A DNA stretch of 64,000 nt from assembly GCA_964396265.1 (NCBI GenBank), contig CAYNEM010000008.1, forward strand, positions 62,001 to 126,000, read 5' to 3'. The notes beneath the pieces were generated by a model, which was not told the DNA's origin, did not search any database, and was given only the letters and a program-made list of their open reading frames with translations. Positions 44,271 to 55,200 of this stretch are shown here, one piece after another. The stretch's first letter is position 1; every line of letters starts with the position of its first letter. The position numbers and the translations under genes are program-made. The DNA comes from EA-27 sp964396265 (GTDB lineage: Archaea > Thermoplasmatota > Thermoplasmata > RBG-16-68-12 > EA-27).

Positions 44271-47200
44271 TCGTGTCGCGCGCGTACCTGATCGCCGTCA
44301 CGGTGATGGAGCCGCCGCCCGTGTACCAAAGGCCCAAGTAATGCGTGCGGCCGCACATCGAGCCGTTCACGTACGCGGTCCCAACCCACGGCCCGACCAA
44401 CTCGAGTTTCCGGACGGAGTCGACCTCGATGATCATCTTCCCGTCCAAGGAGGAGCTGTCGATCTCGAAAGTGTACCGCCCGGGGCCGGACACGTTGAAG
44501 GCCAGGACCTTCGAATACGTCAGGGAGAACGCCGTCTCGTCCACATACGCGTATCCGTAGGTCTCCTGGAAATCTGACAGCCTGTCGAGGTCCTGGTCGG
44601 GGTACGCCGACAGGGCGTCGAGGAGTACAGCGACCGTAAACTGGAATCGAGCGTTCACGTTCGCGTTCCCATACCAGTCTGCGAACCAAGCGCGGTTCGC
44701 GGTCACCTGGGCGGTTCTCCACGTGGAGTCCCCCTCGAGCGGGCCGATCGTTTGCCACCCGGAGCCGTCCCACTGCTGGATCGAACCCGCCTGCGAGGCC
44801 TGGTAGGTGACCGCCAGCGTGTAGTTGGCCGAGAGGATGGGCGAATTAATGTAGATGTCCGCGAAGGCAGCCCCGGACCGAACGGTCCGCCCGGACGCGA
44901 AGTCCGAAGTCGGAGCCCCCCACTCCTGGTTCAGCGGGTGCACGAGGATCGTGATGCCCGGGTCGTGGACGCCGAGGTCCCCGTCGTCCGACTGTCCGCT
45001 AAGGGGCGTTCCAACGTTGTCCTCGAACGCCGACCACGCGACTGCGATCGAGCTCACCTCATTGGCGGGGGCCGCAACGCGCAGCTTCACATTGACCCCA
45101 GGCAGTGCGCTCGCATCCGCGTACGCCTTCGTGTCCGTGGAGAGGGCGGCGCCGCTCGTGTAGTTGCCCAGCCTGCCGATCTTCGTCCACGCGATCCCAG
45201 TCCACTGCTCGACCCACACCGGGTTGCCCGTCCCGTTGAAGGTGAACGAGAGGAGGTAGGCCGTGTCCGGGTCAGGGACCGTTAGGAAGAACTCCGCACC
45301 CGTCGTCGCGTTCTTGTACGGCATCCCTTCGTCCATCCACCCCGTGCCAAGGAGGACGCCGGGCACGTGGAAGCGGTCGTCGGTGTCGTCGCTCCCGCTC
45401 CCGACATACGTGCGGTATCCGAAGGCGACCGCAGAGATCCGGTCCACTTGCACGGTCGCGGAGAACCGCAGGGCGACGTTCATGCCGGGAATCGCGGACC
45501 GGGCATCGGACAGCTGCGTGCTCGAGATCCGGAAGGAGTGCGCCCACCAGTTCCCTTTCCCAGGCATCGTGGAGAGGACGGCCCATCCTCCCCCGTTGTT
45601 CACGGAGACGTTCACGTCGGCGGAGGCGTAGTACTGGACCGTGATCAGGTAGTCCGTGTATCGCTGGGACGTGTAGTTGTAGAGGTTCAGGAGGAACGTA
45701 GCGTTCGTCGAGGCCTGCCGGTAGTCCGGGTTCCCATCCAGCTGGTCCCACGTCGCGGTCGAGGCGTACGGGGACAGGGTCGAGCTTCCCCACCCTGCGG
45801 CGAGGTCTAGGCTCATGCCGGGCAGGTGGGAGTATGCGTCCCCGTCGCCCGACTTGCCCACGTCGAGGAACAGTTGATCCACGTCTCCCCCGGTGAGGTT
45901 GAGCTCGAGGTCCCAAATGCCGTAGTAGGTTCCCGAGACGTAGGTCGCCCGCACCGCCCAGGAGCCTTCGACGCCCGCGAGGGCGGACACCGTTTCCATG
46001 GCGGAACCAGGAAGCGCCGAGGATGCGACAAGTCCCCCCGAGGGGTCGTACAATCGAAGGTCGAAGTTGTACGTCGCCGGCGGCCAAAGGGATGCGCGGA
46101 CGAGCTGACCAGGCCGAACCCACACTTTCATGTAGTCGTCGAGGTCGACGCCCTGTTCGAGCTGTCCCTTCCAACGGCCCGGGGCGATCTGCAGCGCCCC
46201 TGCGAACGTCGGCGCCGCATCCACATCACGATCCGCATCGTTCGGGGCGTACTTCGTCGTGAGCGACCCGATTCCGGCGTTGATCCGGTCGTTCGGGTTG
46301 GTCAGGGATGCGGACGTGGCGGTGAATTGATAGGTCGTCAAGGGTAGCAAGCCGGTCGCGTTCAACGAATGGCCGGTCCCGCTCCCCGCCGTCCTCGTGT
46401 AGCAATCCAGAGGATATCCCGATCGGCAGACCCAGACCTCGGTCGTGCCTGAAATCGTCGTGTTCCAGTAGAACCATGCGTAGCGCGCCTGAGGAACGAC
46501 ATTGAACGCGCCCGCGAGGCCGATGCCTTTCGTCGTGAACGTGCGGTTGCTCACCTTTGCCACATCGTTGGAATTCGAGAGCGAGGCCGACTCGATGCGG
46601 AAATGATAGGTCGTACCGCTCTGCAGGTTCGTGAGGGACACGGTGTGTGACGTGCCGTCCGCCCCGGTCGCGGTGTGTGTGTACTGCTCGGTCTCCGTGA
46701 TTCCGTACTTCACGACGGACGTCGCGGGCCGCGGGACGGACCACGACGAATCGCCGACGTACGTGTCCCAGGTGAGCGTGGCGGTAGTCTCCGTCACGGT
46801 CGCGACTTGCCAGTTCCGTATCGCGATGTGCGGTACCGACAGGGGGCCGCCTGTCGTGTTGACGGAGTCCGTTGAGTCCGTGAGCGAGACGGATTTCGCG
46901 CGGAAGTAGATCGTCGTCCCCGTGGGCGGGTTTGTAAGCGTGACGTAATGCGACGTCCCGTCGGCGCCCGTCGCCGTCTGACCGTACGACTCCGTCTGGC
47001 CCCAATCGAGGACGCTCGTCCCCGCGATGTTCGTGTTCCACGTGACTGTGAAGCCGAAATCCGTCACGGTGGAGAACCAGCCCACGGAAACGCCCAGGAT
47101 GGTGATACCCGTGTGGAACGTCCGCTCGCCGCTCTGCGCCTTCATCGTCGAATCATCGACGGCGACGGACTCCACGAAGAAATAGTACTTCGTCTTCGGC

Positions 47201-49295
47201 GTCAGCCCCGTGAGGGGGATGCTGTGAGTGCTCCCGGTCGGCCCGGTCGCCGTCTGTCCGTAGTTGTTGGTCGTGCCGTAGTACACCTTGCCGGTCGCCA
47301 CGAGGTTCGAGTCCCACTTGATCGTCGCGGACGTGTAAGTTACGCCCTCGACGCGCAAGTCGCGGATCTGGACCGTGGTCGCAAAGGTCGCGTTCTCGGA
47401 CCACGCGGTCCGTCCGCTCCGGAGGACGCCGCCAATCTTGTAGAAGTATTCGGATCCGGTGACGAGGCTCGTCAGGACGACGGAGTATGGGGTCGTGTTG
47501 TCCCATTTTCGGAGGGGCGGTTGTTCCCAGAGCCAGTAGTCGACCCAGCTCGACAGGACCGGCGTGAACCCCGCGATGGTCTCGAAGCGCCACGTGACCC
47601 GCGCGGAGGTCGAGGTGATCTCGGTGACCTCGTGATCGATGGCGACGACGTCGTCTCCGGGGATGGGACCCGGGATCTGCGGCGGGTCGTCCTCCGGTGG
47701 GATATTCCCTGCGCGGGTGCCAATCTGGCCCGGGGCGTTGCGGGGAATCAGATCCCTGATGAGGAGGTCGACGAGGGGGAGCAGGTGATCCTGGGCCTCG
47801 CGGTCCACGAGGAGGTCGTCCCTCGGGTCGCCGCCTGCGGTTCCGTCCATCCGCTGACGGAGATCCCCGAGCGTCTGGACCGCTCCCCGGTTCTCCCCTG
47901 CCGCAATCTGCTTGGCAGCCATGTCGACCCTCCCGAGCAGGGCCGCCTTCGACTGCACCTGCGGCGGCGCGAAGGCGTCCAAGGGGAGTCGCCTCAGGTA
48001 CGTCCCGACGCTCCGGATGCTCGGCTTCGTGAGCCCCGCGTCGGTGTCGCCGTAGATCTCCGGCTCCCCGTCTCGGGCATCTTGCCACGCGACGAACGCA
48101 ACGTCCTTCGAACGACGAGGCTCGGGGCCTCCGCCGCGGATCGCGTGTGCGTGATTCGCTGCGCGCGGAGGTTCGGGTCTCCGTTGGGAGCGAGCCCGCG
48201 GGAGAACACCTGCCACACGCCGGTCCGGGAATCCTGCCACGCGACGCGGACCCGCCCCGTCGCGTTCAGCGCGACGCTCGGCTGGCGCGCGTCGGAGTCT
48301 CCCGGGGTCAGTGGCCCCGACGATGTCCACGATGCCCCTGCATCCGCGCTGAACGCAGTGCGGACTTGGTAGTGACCGAACCGGTTGTCGCTCCACGCAA
48401 GTTGGAGATGGGGCCCCGCGGCCAAGGAGAGGGAGGCGGGGTCGAGGGAGCCTTGGAAGATGGTGATCGAGGAAGGGGATCCCGTCGCTCCCGACCCTAG
48501 ATTCACCGAGACATGCACAAGGGCGGTCGCTTCCTCCACGCGCTCGTCCCACACGACATGGAGCCGGCCGCTGCGGACGACCGTCTCGACATCCGCGGCC
48601 CTTGCGGAGAAGGCGGTCAGGGCCGTCGCGTTCCCCACGGTGGTCCCCATGTGCTCGACCATGACGCTCCGAATCGCGGTCCCGTTCGGACTGTGCCAAA
48701 GGAATGTGAGGATGGCCCGATCTCCGACGACTTGGACATCGGGGGCCCAACCCGCCCCGACGAGGATCTGAGGGGTCCATCGCTGACCATCGGGTGAAAA
48801 CATGTAGAACGTGGAGCGGGTCGGCTGCCCGTCAATCGTCGCCAGGGCGTCCCATGCGAGGGCGACCGCCCGGTTGTCCGCGCCGATGCTGAGGTTTCCC
48901 GGGCTCGCGGGGGCGGCCAACGAACGGTCCGACGAGAATGTCCGACCTCCGTCGGCGGTCGCCTTGTGGAAAACGTGAAGCGAGCCCGAGCGTCCGTCGA
49001 GCCAACCGAGATGGATTGCCTCCGTCCCCGCGGCGAGCTCCGGGACAAGGGAAGAGCCCGCGGCGAGCGTAAGCCTCCGCCCGTTCTCGAGGGAGGCGTC
49101 CGGCGCATCCCCAAGGGGCGGGGCGCTCGTAGGAGTCGTACCTCCCTGTAGGCTTGAAAACGTCACCGAGACGACCACGAATGCGCAGAACAGGGCACCT
49201 AGTTTCAGACCGGATCCGACCGACAGCCACCGCATGACGCTTACCTCCTCCGCCCTCCTACGACGAGGGAGGGCAGCTGTGGATGCTCCCTCCGG

Positions 49296-49305
49296 GATAT
49301 AAAGC
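49296..49305 (-). promoter_or_regulatory. TATA-like box of the 41680-49235 giant gene
   Basis: GCTTTATATC on minus, with predicted start near 49275 and a 40-base leader containing GGAGGAGG at 49240-49248. Confidence 0.65.
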
Positions 49306-49833
49306 AAGGGTGGAACATGTTCCGATTTTCAGAGAATTCCGCCACCAAGGTCGTCCTCATGACTCAGCGTTGAAGTCTGTCTGGACGGTGGGGCGGATTG
49401 ACCTTCTCGGATGCACATTCCTTCGGCTTCTCCGAGACAGTGCGGACGCTCCTCGACGAGGAGCGCCGCGCGCTCGACAAGTGCCGGCCAGCACCTCCCC
49501 TCTCCAACTATGAGACCGCCAACGCCAGGACTTCGCTGCAAGGAGACTCCCTTTCGAGCGCCGCGATCGTCAGACCGGTCCACACCAGGATCCTCCCATC
49601 CCGGATGAGGTAGAACTCTCCGTAGTCGTACAGCCGAACGCTCCGATCCAACTCACGGGTGACTCGTCTGCACATACACCAATCCGCGCGAGGATTATCC
49701 TCCTTCACTCTCATCCGATGCGGACGTGCATGCAGAGGGAGGGTAGGACGTCTTCAGCGCGTACTCACAACTCCCCCCTTCGGGTTCGTCGCGTTGCGCA
49801 TCGGACTACCGCCTGTCCACACCAAATCCCGTG
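49306..49833. other. Gene-poor interval
   Basis: Between the giant gene's promoter and the JAMM gene. One uncertain small frame (49508-49714, minus) is listed separately. The rest shows no convincing gene, RNA or repeat. Local GC is lower than in the neighbours. Confidence 0.4.
49508..49714 (-). CDS. Doubtful small hypothetical protein
   Basis: A 68-residue frame from ATG 49714. Its middle (LYDYGEFYLIRDGRILVWTG) reads like a beta hairpin protein, and the first part holds two cysteines (DWCMCRR). A GGAGG occurs inside the frame, so the true start could be a later ATG at about 49676. No family and no promoter recognised. It may be a gene fragment. Confidence 0.3.
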   Translation of the reverse strand: MRVKEDNPRADWCMCRRVTRELDRSVRLYDYGEFYLIRDGRILVWTGLTIAALERESPCSEVLALAVS

Positions 49834-50211
49834 CTAGGCCACAACCTCGAGGGGCCACGGCCTCCCGTAGTGGTCGTACGCCCGCCATGTGTCGTTTGCG
49901 TACGGCATCCCGGTGATGATGTGAATTCTTCCGAAGTGCGAGAACAGCTGGAGGTCCGCTTCCGACGGGTTGTAGTTCCCGCTCGGGTGGGAGTGGATCG
50001 TGCCGACGACGGAGAAGTCGATCGGGAGCATGTGGAGCTGGAAGATCGCGTGCACGTCCCCGGAGACCGTGCCGGGCAGGAGGAGGATCTCCTCGATCAC
50101 TCCCTCCTCGGCCCGGAGGATCGCGGCGAACTCCTTCGGGTACGTGTCCTTCGACGCTTCGAGAATCATCCGGAGGGTCTTGCGGCGGATCCCGTAGACC
50201 TTCTTCGCCAT
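49834..50211 (-). CDS. JAMM/MPN+ metallopeptidase (possible desampylase)
   Basis: A 125-residue single-domain Mov34/JAB1 peptidase. The zinc site is complete: Glu27 (YPKEFAAIL), His73-Ser-His75, Ser83 and Asp86, exactly H-x-H-x7-S-x2-D. Archaeal stand-alone JAMM proteins such as HvJAMM1 cleave ubiquitin-like SAMP proteins from targets and help sulfur transfer; a deubiquitinase-like role here is inferred from that. No SAMP or E1-like gene is in the window. ATG 50211. The region up to 50335 holds no other gene. Confidence 0.9.
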   Translation of the reverse strand: MAKKVYGIRRKTLRMILEASKDTYPKEFAAILRAEEGVIEEILLLPGTVSGDVHAIFQLHMLPIDFSVVGTIHSHPSGNYNPSEADLQLFSHFGRIHIITGMPYANDTWRAYDHYGRPWPLEVVA

Positions 50212-50335
50212 CGACTAGCTCCTCGCCCCTCGGGGAAAGGGGTCGTACGCCAAGCGGTTGGGGGCTGCAAGAACCCGACGCACAAGATCCGCGGTGAGAG
50301 GATGGTCCCCCTCCCCCGAGGGCTTGCACACGACC

Positions 50336-50527
50336 TTAAACGGGGGCACGCCGCTTCAACCGCCGCTTGATCTCCGCTATGTCTATGGGAGTCTCGTTCC
50401 GCCGCTCCGCCACCACCGCCAAGTCATGCAAGTCCTCGAGAAGCTGCTCGTAGTCCTCTAGAGGAAGGACGACGGCCGAACGTCGGCCCTTCCCATCGAC
50501 CAAGAATCTCCCCGGCGCGGTCACCAT
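50336..50527 (-). CDS. Phd/YefM-like antitoxin, no toxin beside it
   Basis: A 63-residue protein: GRFLVDGKGRRSAVVLPLEDYEQLLEDLHDLAVV is the family pattern in which a short beta strand and V-x-L-P-x-E-D-Y-E-x-L precede a helix. It would bind a RelE/Doc-type toxin and DNA. The C-terminal DIAEIKRRLKRR is basic, as in toxin-wrapping tails. No toxin gene adjoins it on either side. ATG 50527 follows a TATA-like box by 27 bases, so the mRNA should be leaderless. Confidence 0.7.
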   Translation of the reverse strand: MVTAPGRFLVDGKGRRSAVVLPLEDYEQLLEDLHDLAVVAERRNETPIDIAEIKRRLKRRAPV

Positions 50528-50547
50528 TGTGTTCTCAACGGCGCTCC

Positions 50548-50558
50548 GCGTATAAGAG
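50548..50558 (-). promoter_or_regulatory. TATA-like box of the antitoxin gene
   Basis: CTCTTATACGC on minus, centred about 27 bases before ATG 50527. The upstream NAD kinase stop is at 50585, so the antitoxin has a promoter of its own. Confidence 0.6.
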
Positions 50559-50584
50559 ATTGCTCCTCATAGTCGACCGTCGCA

Positions 50585-51391
50585 TCATCTGCGTGCGACG
50601 AGCTTCTCCTCGATCCGGCGGTAGAAGTCCTCCCCGAATTTCACGAGCCTCGCACGCGACTCCGATCCGCCGAATCGCAGGTCCTCCGTCCCCTTGAGCT
50701 CGACCTCGTGCTGGCCGTCGAGGACGAGGAGGCACTCCTTCGGCTTCGAGAGTTTCACGCGGATCTGCGCCGAGGTCGGTACGACCGTCGCTCGCGCCGC
50801 CGGCTTGAACGGCGCGATCGCGCTGATCACGAACGCTTCCACGCGCGGATCCACGATCGGCCCGCCGACGCTCAGGTTGTACGAAGTCGACCCCGTCGGC
50901 GTCGCGACGATGATGCCGTCCGCGCGGACCTTCTGCACAAGCGTCGCGTTGAGCCACACCTCGAAGTCTCGGATCTTCGCGATGTGCGCGGTGTGCAGGA
51001 CCGCCTCGTTCGTGCAGTCGTAGAGGCGCTTCCCGTCCACGGTCACCTTCAGTTTCGTGCGCGCCTCGATCGCGTAGTCCTTCCTCGCGAGGCGCGCGAG
51101 CGCCGCGGGGAACTCGTCCACCGTCACCTCCGTGAGAAAGCCGAGGGACCCGCTGTTGATCCCCAGGATCTCCCGCCGCGTCCGCTGGAGCGCGCGGAGC
51201 ACTGTGCCGTCCCCCCCGACCGCGAGGACGACGTCCACGTCCATCTTCTCGAGGCTCGTCCCCTTCGTCCCGAGGGCCGCCGCGATGTCGGGCTCCAGCA
51301 CGACCCTGTGCTTCCCGACCTGCTTAAGAATGGCCTCGACGCCCCGGCGCGCGTGCGGGATGTGCGGATTGGCGGTGATGCCGAACTTCAC
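50585..51391 (-). CDS. nadK: NAD kinase
   Basis: A 268-residue ATP- or polyphosphate-dependent NAD kinase that makes NADP. Marks: the GGDG motif (59-62) in LAVGGDGTVLRAL, GINSGSLGFLTE, the NE pair in CTNEAVLHT, and TPTGSTSYNLSVGGPIVDP that binds NAD. Length and order are standard. The start is a GTG at 51391 overlapping the stop of the upstream phosphatase gene (GTGA), so translation is coupled. In methanogens the two activities occur fused in one protein (NADP phosphatase / NAD kinase), which suggests that the pair balances NAD and NADP. Confidence 0.95.
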   Translation of the reverse strand: MKFGITANPHIPHARRGVEAILKQVGKHRVVLEPDIAAALGTKGTSLEKMDVDVVLAVGGDGTVLRALQRTRREILGINSGSLGFLTEVTVDEFPAALARLARKDYAIEARTKLKVTVDGKRLYDCTNEAVLHTAHIAKIRDFEVWLNATLVQKVRADGIIVATPTGSTSYNLSVGGPIVDPRVEAFVISAIAPFKPAARATVVPTSAQIRVKLSKPKECLLVLDGQHEVELKGTEDLRFGGSESRARLVKFGEDFYRRIEEKLVARR

Positions 51392-52152
51392 GGGAGGGCC
51401 TCCAGCGCACGGCGGTCGCCCACCGCCACGAGGTTCGTCCGCGACTTGAGGTCCAGGGGCATGTCGAGGTCCTCGCGATTCGAGTCCACGACGACGCCGC
51501 CCGCCTCGCGCACGAGAAGGACACCCGCGGCGACGTCCATCACCCGCAACCGCGACTCGCGAATCGTGTTCATGTAGTACAGATCGAGGGCTCCTGATGC
51601 CACCCCGCAGAGGTCGAGGCTCGCGGACCCGAGGCTACGGACGCGCCGCGCAGACCTGGCGACGTCGTACGCCGCCGCCTCCGCCATCGAGCCGAGGTAC
51701 ACGGAGAACATGGCCTCCTTCGCGTCGAACGCGCGCGTCGCGATCTTCGTTCCGTTCCGGAAGCTCCCGCCGCCTTTCTCCGCGTAGAACGTGTCGCCCG
51801 AGGGCAGATGGCGCACGAGGCCGTGGCTCACATTCGCGAGCCGGTCCTCCCCGACGGCGAGGCTCGTCGCGTAGAACGGCAGGCCGCGGACCGCGTTGTA
51901 CGTGCCGTCGATCGGGTCGAGGACGAGCGTCCGAGAACCCCCGCGATCCACGAACCCCGCCTCTTCGCTGAGCACGTTCAGGTCCGAATCGTTGTACGCG
52001 AGGTACCGTAGGACCGCCTCTTCCGCGATCTTGTCGATCGCCTGCGTGGGCGTCCCGTAGGCCCCCGTCCCCATGATCTCCCCTGCATCGCCGACGAACG
52101 AGCGGACGGCGTTCGTCACCTCGTCGGCAAGTTCGTGCAGGAGGTCCTTCAT
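51388..52152 (-). CDS. Inositol-phosphatase family protein (FBPase / NADP phosphatase candidate)
   Basis: A 254-residue Mg-dependent phosphatase of the IMPase/FBPase IV family. Metal ligands are visible: Glu63/Glu64 (VLSEEAG), the DPIDGT motif (79-84), and the late VMDVAAGVLLVREAGG block with Asp and the Gly-rich loop. Archaeal members dephosphorylate inositol-1-P, fructose-1,6-bisphosphate and in some cases NADP. Coupling to nadK favours NADP phosphatase or a broad activity; this is inference. ATG 52152. The region 52153-52257 holds the promoters for this gene and the divergent surface protein. Confidence 0.88.
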   Translation of the reverse strand: MKDLLHELADEVTNAVRSFVGDAGEIMGTGAYGTPTQAIDKIAEEAVLRYLAYNDSDLNVLSEEAGFVDRGGSRTLVLDPIDGTYNAVRGLPFYATSLAVGEDRLANVSHGLVRHLPSGDTFYAEKGGGSFRNGTKIATRAFDAKEAMFSVYLGSMAEAAAYDVARSARRVRSLGSASLDLCGVASGALDLYYMNTIRESRLRVMDVAAGVLLVREAGGVVVDSNREDLDMPLDLKSRTNLVAVGDRRALEALP

Positions 52153-52210
52153 GGGGCGTGCGTAGGTCCGGCAACCTATTAGGTTTGCGTCGGGCTTCCA
52201 TGTAGCGACG

Positions 52211-52222
52211 CATCCTTTAACT
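52211..52222 (+). promoter_or_regulatory. TATA-like box of the Ig-repeat surface protein
   Basis: CATCCTTTAACT about 40 bases before GTG 52258, with predicted transcription start near 52245. Confidence 0.5.
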
Positions 52223-52257
52223 ACGCGTCCATCCTACACGCGCGCGAGGGCCGGAGA

Positions 52258-55200
52258 GTGCGGGGCAGCGTTTCGCTCATCCTCGTCATCTTGGCCTTCG
52301 CAGCGCTCGCCCCGGGGTTCGCCGGAGCCGCGGACGATTTTCCTTCCTTGTCGTCGGCCAGCATTGCACCCACATCGATCCCTCCGATTCCCGCATCCGG
52401 CGATGGATCCCCCGGCACGACGATCCCGCCGATCCCTTCGCCCCTCGATGCGCCGTTCGGACCAAACGTGCGTGTGAGCGAGACGGACACCTCGGGGAAC
52501 CAGAACGAGATCACGATGGCGGTCGCCTCGGACGGGCGGATCCACATGGGTTGGAACGACGCCCGAGCTCCGAACCCGGACTACCGCTGCGGGTACTCGT
52601 ACTCGACCGACGGGGGCATAACGTGGTCCGCGAACCGGCTTCTCCACCTCGATCCCTGGGAGGCCGACGGGGACCCGTTCGTCATGGTGGACTCCAACGA
52701 CGACGTGTACTTCATCTGCATGCCGTTCAACCGCACGGCAGGCGGCTCGCGGATCGTCGTCTATAAGTCCACGGACGGCGGCGTCACGTTCGCGCCGCCA
52801 GTGATTGCGAGCGACACGACGAACGGGTTCAACGACAAGCCCTGGGCGCACGCGGTCGGGACCGTCCTCCACGTCTGCTACGCGAACTTCGCGGGGGGCA
52901 CGGAGCTCCGGTACACGCGGTCGACGGACGGCGGGCAGACCTGGGCGCCGACGCGCATCCTCGACCGGAACGGGAACGGTTGCGTGTTCGCCTCCAGCGC
53001 CGCCGGGATGCTGTATCTCGGGTGGGTCCGCGGTGGCGGCATCTACGTGCTCTCCTCCTTCGACGGCGGCGCGAGCTGGTCTGTCCCCCGGTTTGCGGGG
53101 GCGGCTCCCTTCACCGGAGCCGGGGACCAGCGGGCCGGCCCGCTGCCGGCAATCGCGGCGGACTGGATCGGCGGGAACGTGTACGTCGTGTGGACCGCGG
53201 ACGACGGCCTGGGGGCGTGGGACGTCCTCCTCTCGCGTTCGAGTGACAACGGGGTGACGTGGTCCGCCCCCGTCACTCCGAGCGACGATTCCAACGGCCG
53301 CCAATTCATGCCCGGCATCGGCGTCGACGCGGGCGGGATGGTCCACGTGTCCTGGTACGATTCCCGGACAGGATTGATGACGTACCGCTACGCGGCGTCG
53401 GCGAACGGGGGCCGGGATTGGATCCCCAGCTTCCGGGTGACGGACACGGAATGGGTCTCACAGTTCTTCATCGGGGACTACACGACGCTCGTCGCGGACT
53501 CCTTCGGATACGTCAACTGCGCATGGGCGGACGCGCGGAGCGGCGAGGTTGAGGCTTATTTTGCTCGTGCGATCCCACCCGGTCCTCCCACGCTCTCGCG
53601 CATTGAGGTTACGCCGCCCGAGGCGTGGACGGACACGGACACGCCGGTCATGTTCACCGCCCTGGGCTATGACCAATTCGGCAGCCCGTACCCCTCGTTC
53701 CCCGCGTGGCAGGCGACGGGAGGGTCCATCGTCGGCGGCGCCTACATCCCGCAGGTCGCGGGAGATTGGCAGGTGTGGGCGAACCAGAGCGGCGTCTCCG
53801 GGTCCGCCGTCGTCCACGTCTCCCCGGGCGGCCTCGCGCGGATTGCGATCGACCCTGCGAGCGCGACCCTCACCGCAGACGACACGGTCCAGTTCACCGC
53901 CACGGGCTACGACGCCCGGGACAATGTCGTCGCCATCGTCCCGTCGTGGGCGTCCACGAACGGTTCCGTCAGTGCCGGCCTCTTCACGCCCTATCGTATG
54001 GGGACGTGGGCGGTCTTCGCGAACGCCAGCGGGATTTCCGGCTCCGCCCCGGTCACCGTGCTCCCCGGCGCATTGGCGGCGATTGACGTCACGCCTCCAG
54101 TGGCGGCGATGACCGCGGACGAGGTGCTCGACTTCGATGCCACGGGACGCGACGCGAAGGGGAATCCCGTGCCGGTGTCCCCGCGCTGGTCGTCGGGCGG
54201 CGGCACGATCGATGCGCAGGGGTTTTACGACGCCCATGCGGTCGGCGTCTGGGATGTCCGGGCGGAGGCCTTCGGCGTTGCCGGGCTCGCCCAAGTCACG
54301 GTGGTGCCCGGCGCCCTCGCGCTCATCGAAGTGACGCCGGCGAGCGTGGTGATCACCGCCGATGAGGTCGCGTCCTTCGCGGCACAGGGATTCGACGCGG
54401 ATGGGAACTCCGTCGCGATCACGCCCGCATGGTCCACGGACGCGGGTTCGGTCTCCACGGCGGGCCTGTACACGCCGGGCCCCGTCGGCGCGCATGTCGT
54501 GATCGCGGCCGTCGGCTTCGTCTCAGGGCTGGCGACCGTCGCGGTCTTCCCGGGCGCCTTGGCCCGAATTGATGTCGATCCACCGGCTCCCACGATCACC
54601 GCGGACCAGACCGTAGATCTCGTCGCGACGGGCTACGACGCCAAGGGGAATCGCATGGGCGCCGTCTTCCTCTGGGAGGCCATGTGCGGAATCGTCACGC
54701 AATCCGGGCGGTTCGAACCCGCCCTTGCCGGGGTGTGCGTGGTCTACGCGAACGCGTCCGGGGTCTCGGGGAGTGCCGCCATCACGGTCGTCCCCGGCCT
54801 CCTCGCGCGATTGGACGTCACGCCGCCAACGATCACGATTACCGCCGACGAGACCGCGCAATTCTCCGTCCGAGGATTCGACGCGAAGGGGAACGAGGTC
54901 CCTGCGGCGCCCCTCTGGACCGCGGACGCGGGAGGCATCAGCTCATCCGGGCGATACAGCCCCACGATCCGGGGGACGTGGGCGGTCCTTGCGCAGGAGG
55001 GGCTCGTGGTCGGCAGCGCCCAGGTGACCGTCGTCCCCGGGGCTCTCGTTCGCATCGTGGTCGTCCCGGACCTTGTGACGATCCGCTCGGACGAGACCGC
55101 TACGTTCTCCGCGGTGGGGATGGACCGCGCGGGCAACGAGGTCGTGCTCGGCACCGTCGTCTGGTCCACGACGAACGGGACCATCGAGGGCGGCCGGTTC

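Larger units (their letters stand above)
41680..49235 (-). pseudogene. Giant surface protein (about 2518 residues) interrupted by one frameshift
   Basis: Two frames join at 48111: frame one runs from ATG 49235 to SLVV, frame two resumes SKDVAFVAWQDARDGE. Adding one base restores a single protein, so a sequencing error or a recent mutation is likely. ATG 49235 has a strong site GGAGGAGG and a signal span (LGALFCAFVVVSVTF). Order: BNR-type propeller (to about 48050); four to five fibronectin-III-like domains (47660-46230); bacterial pre-peptidase-like and other beta domains; at least five calcium-binding TSP3-type repeats such as DTDGDGVND (43565-44270); a globular domain; then Trp/Ala-rich amphipathic helices (42280-42660) and about seven membrane spans to the C-terminus. 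The function is unknown; adhesion or membrane insertion are possibilities. Confidence 0.7.

Noticed and set aside
52258..53590. Active sialidase
   Set aside because: BNR-type motifs are present, but no arginine triad, Tyr/Glu nucleophile pair or Asp could be placed with confidence.
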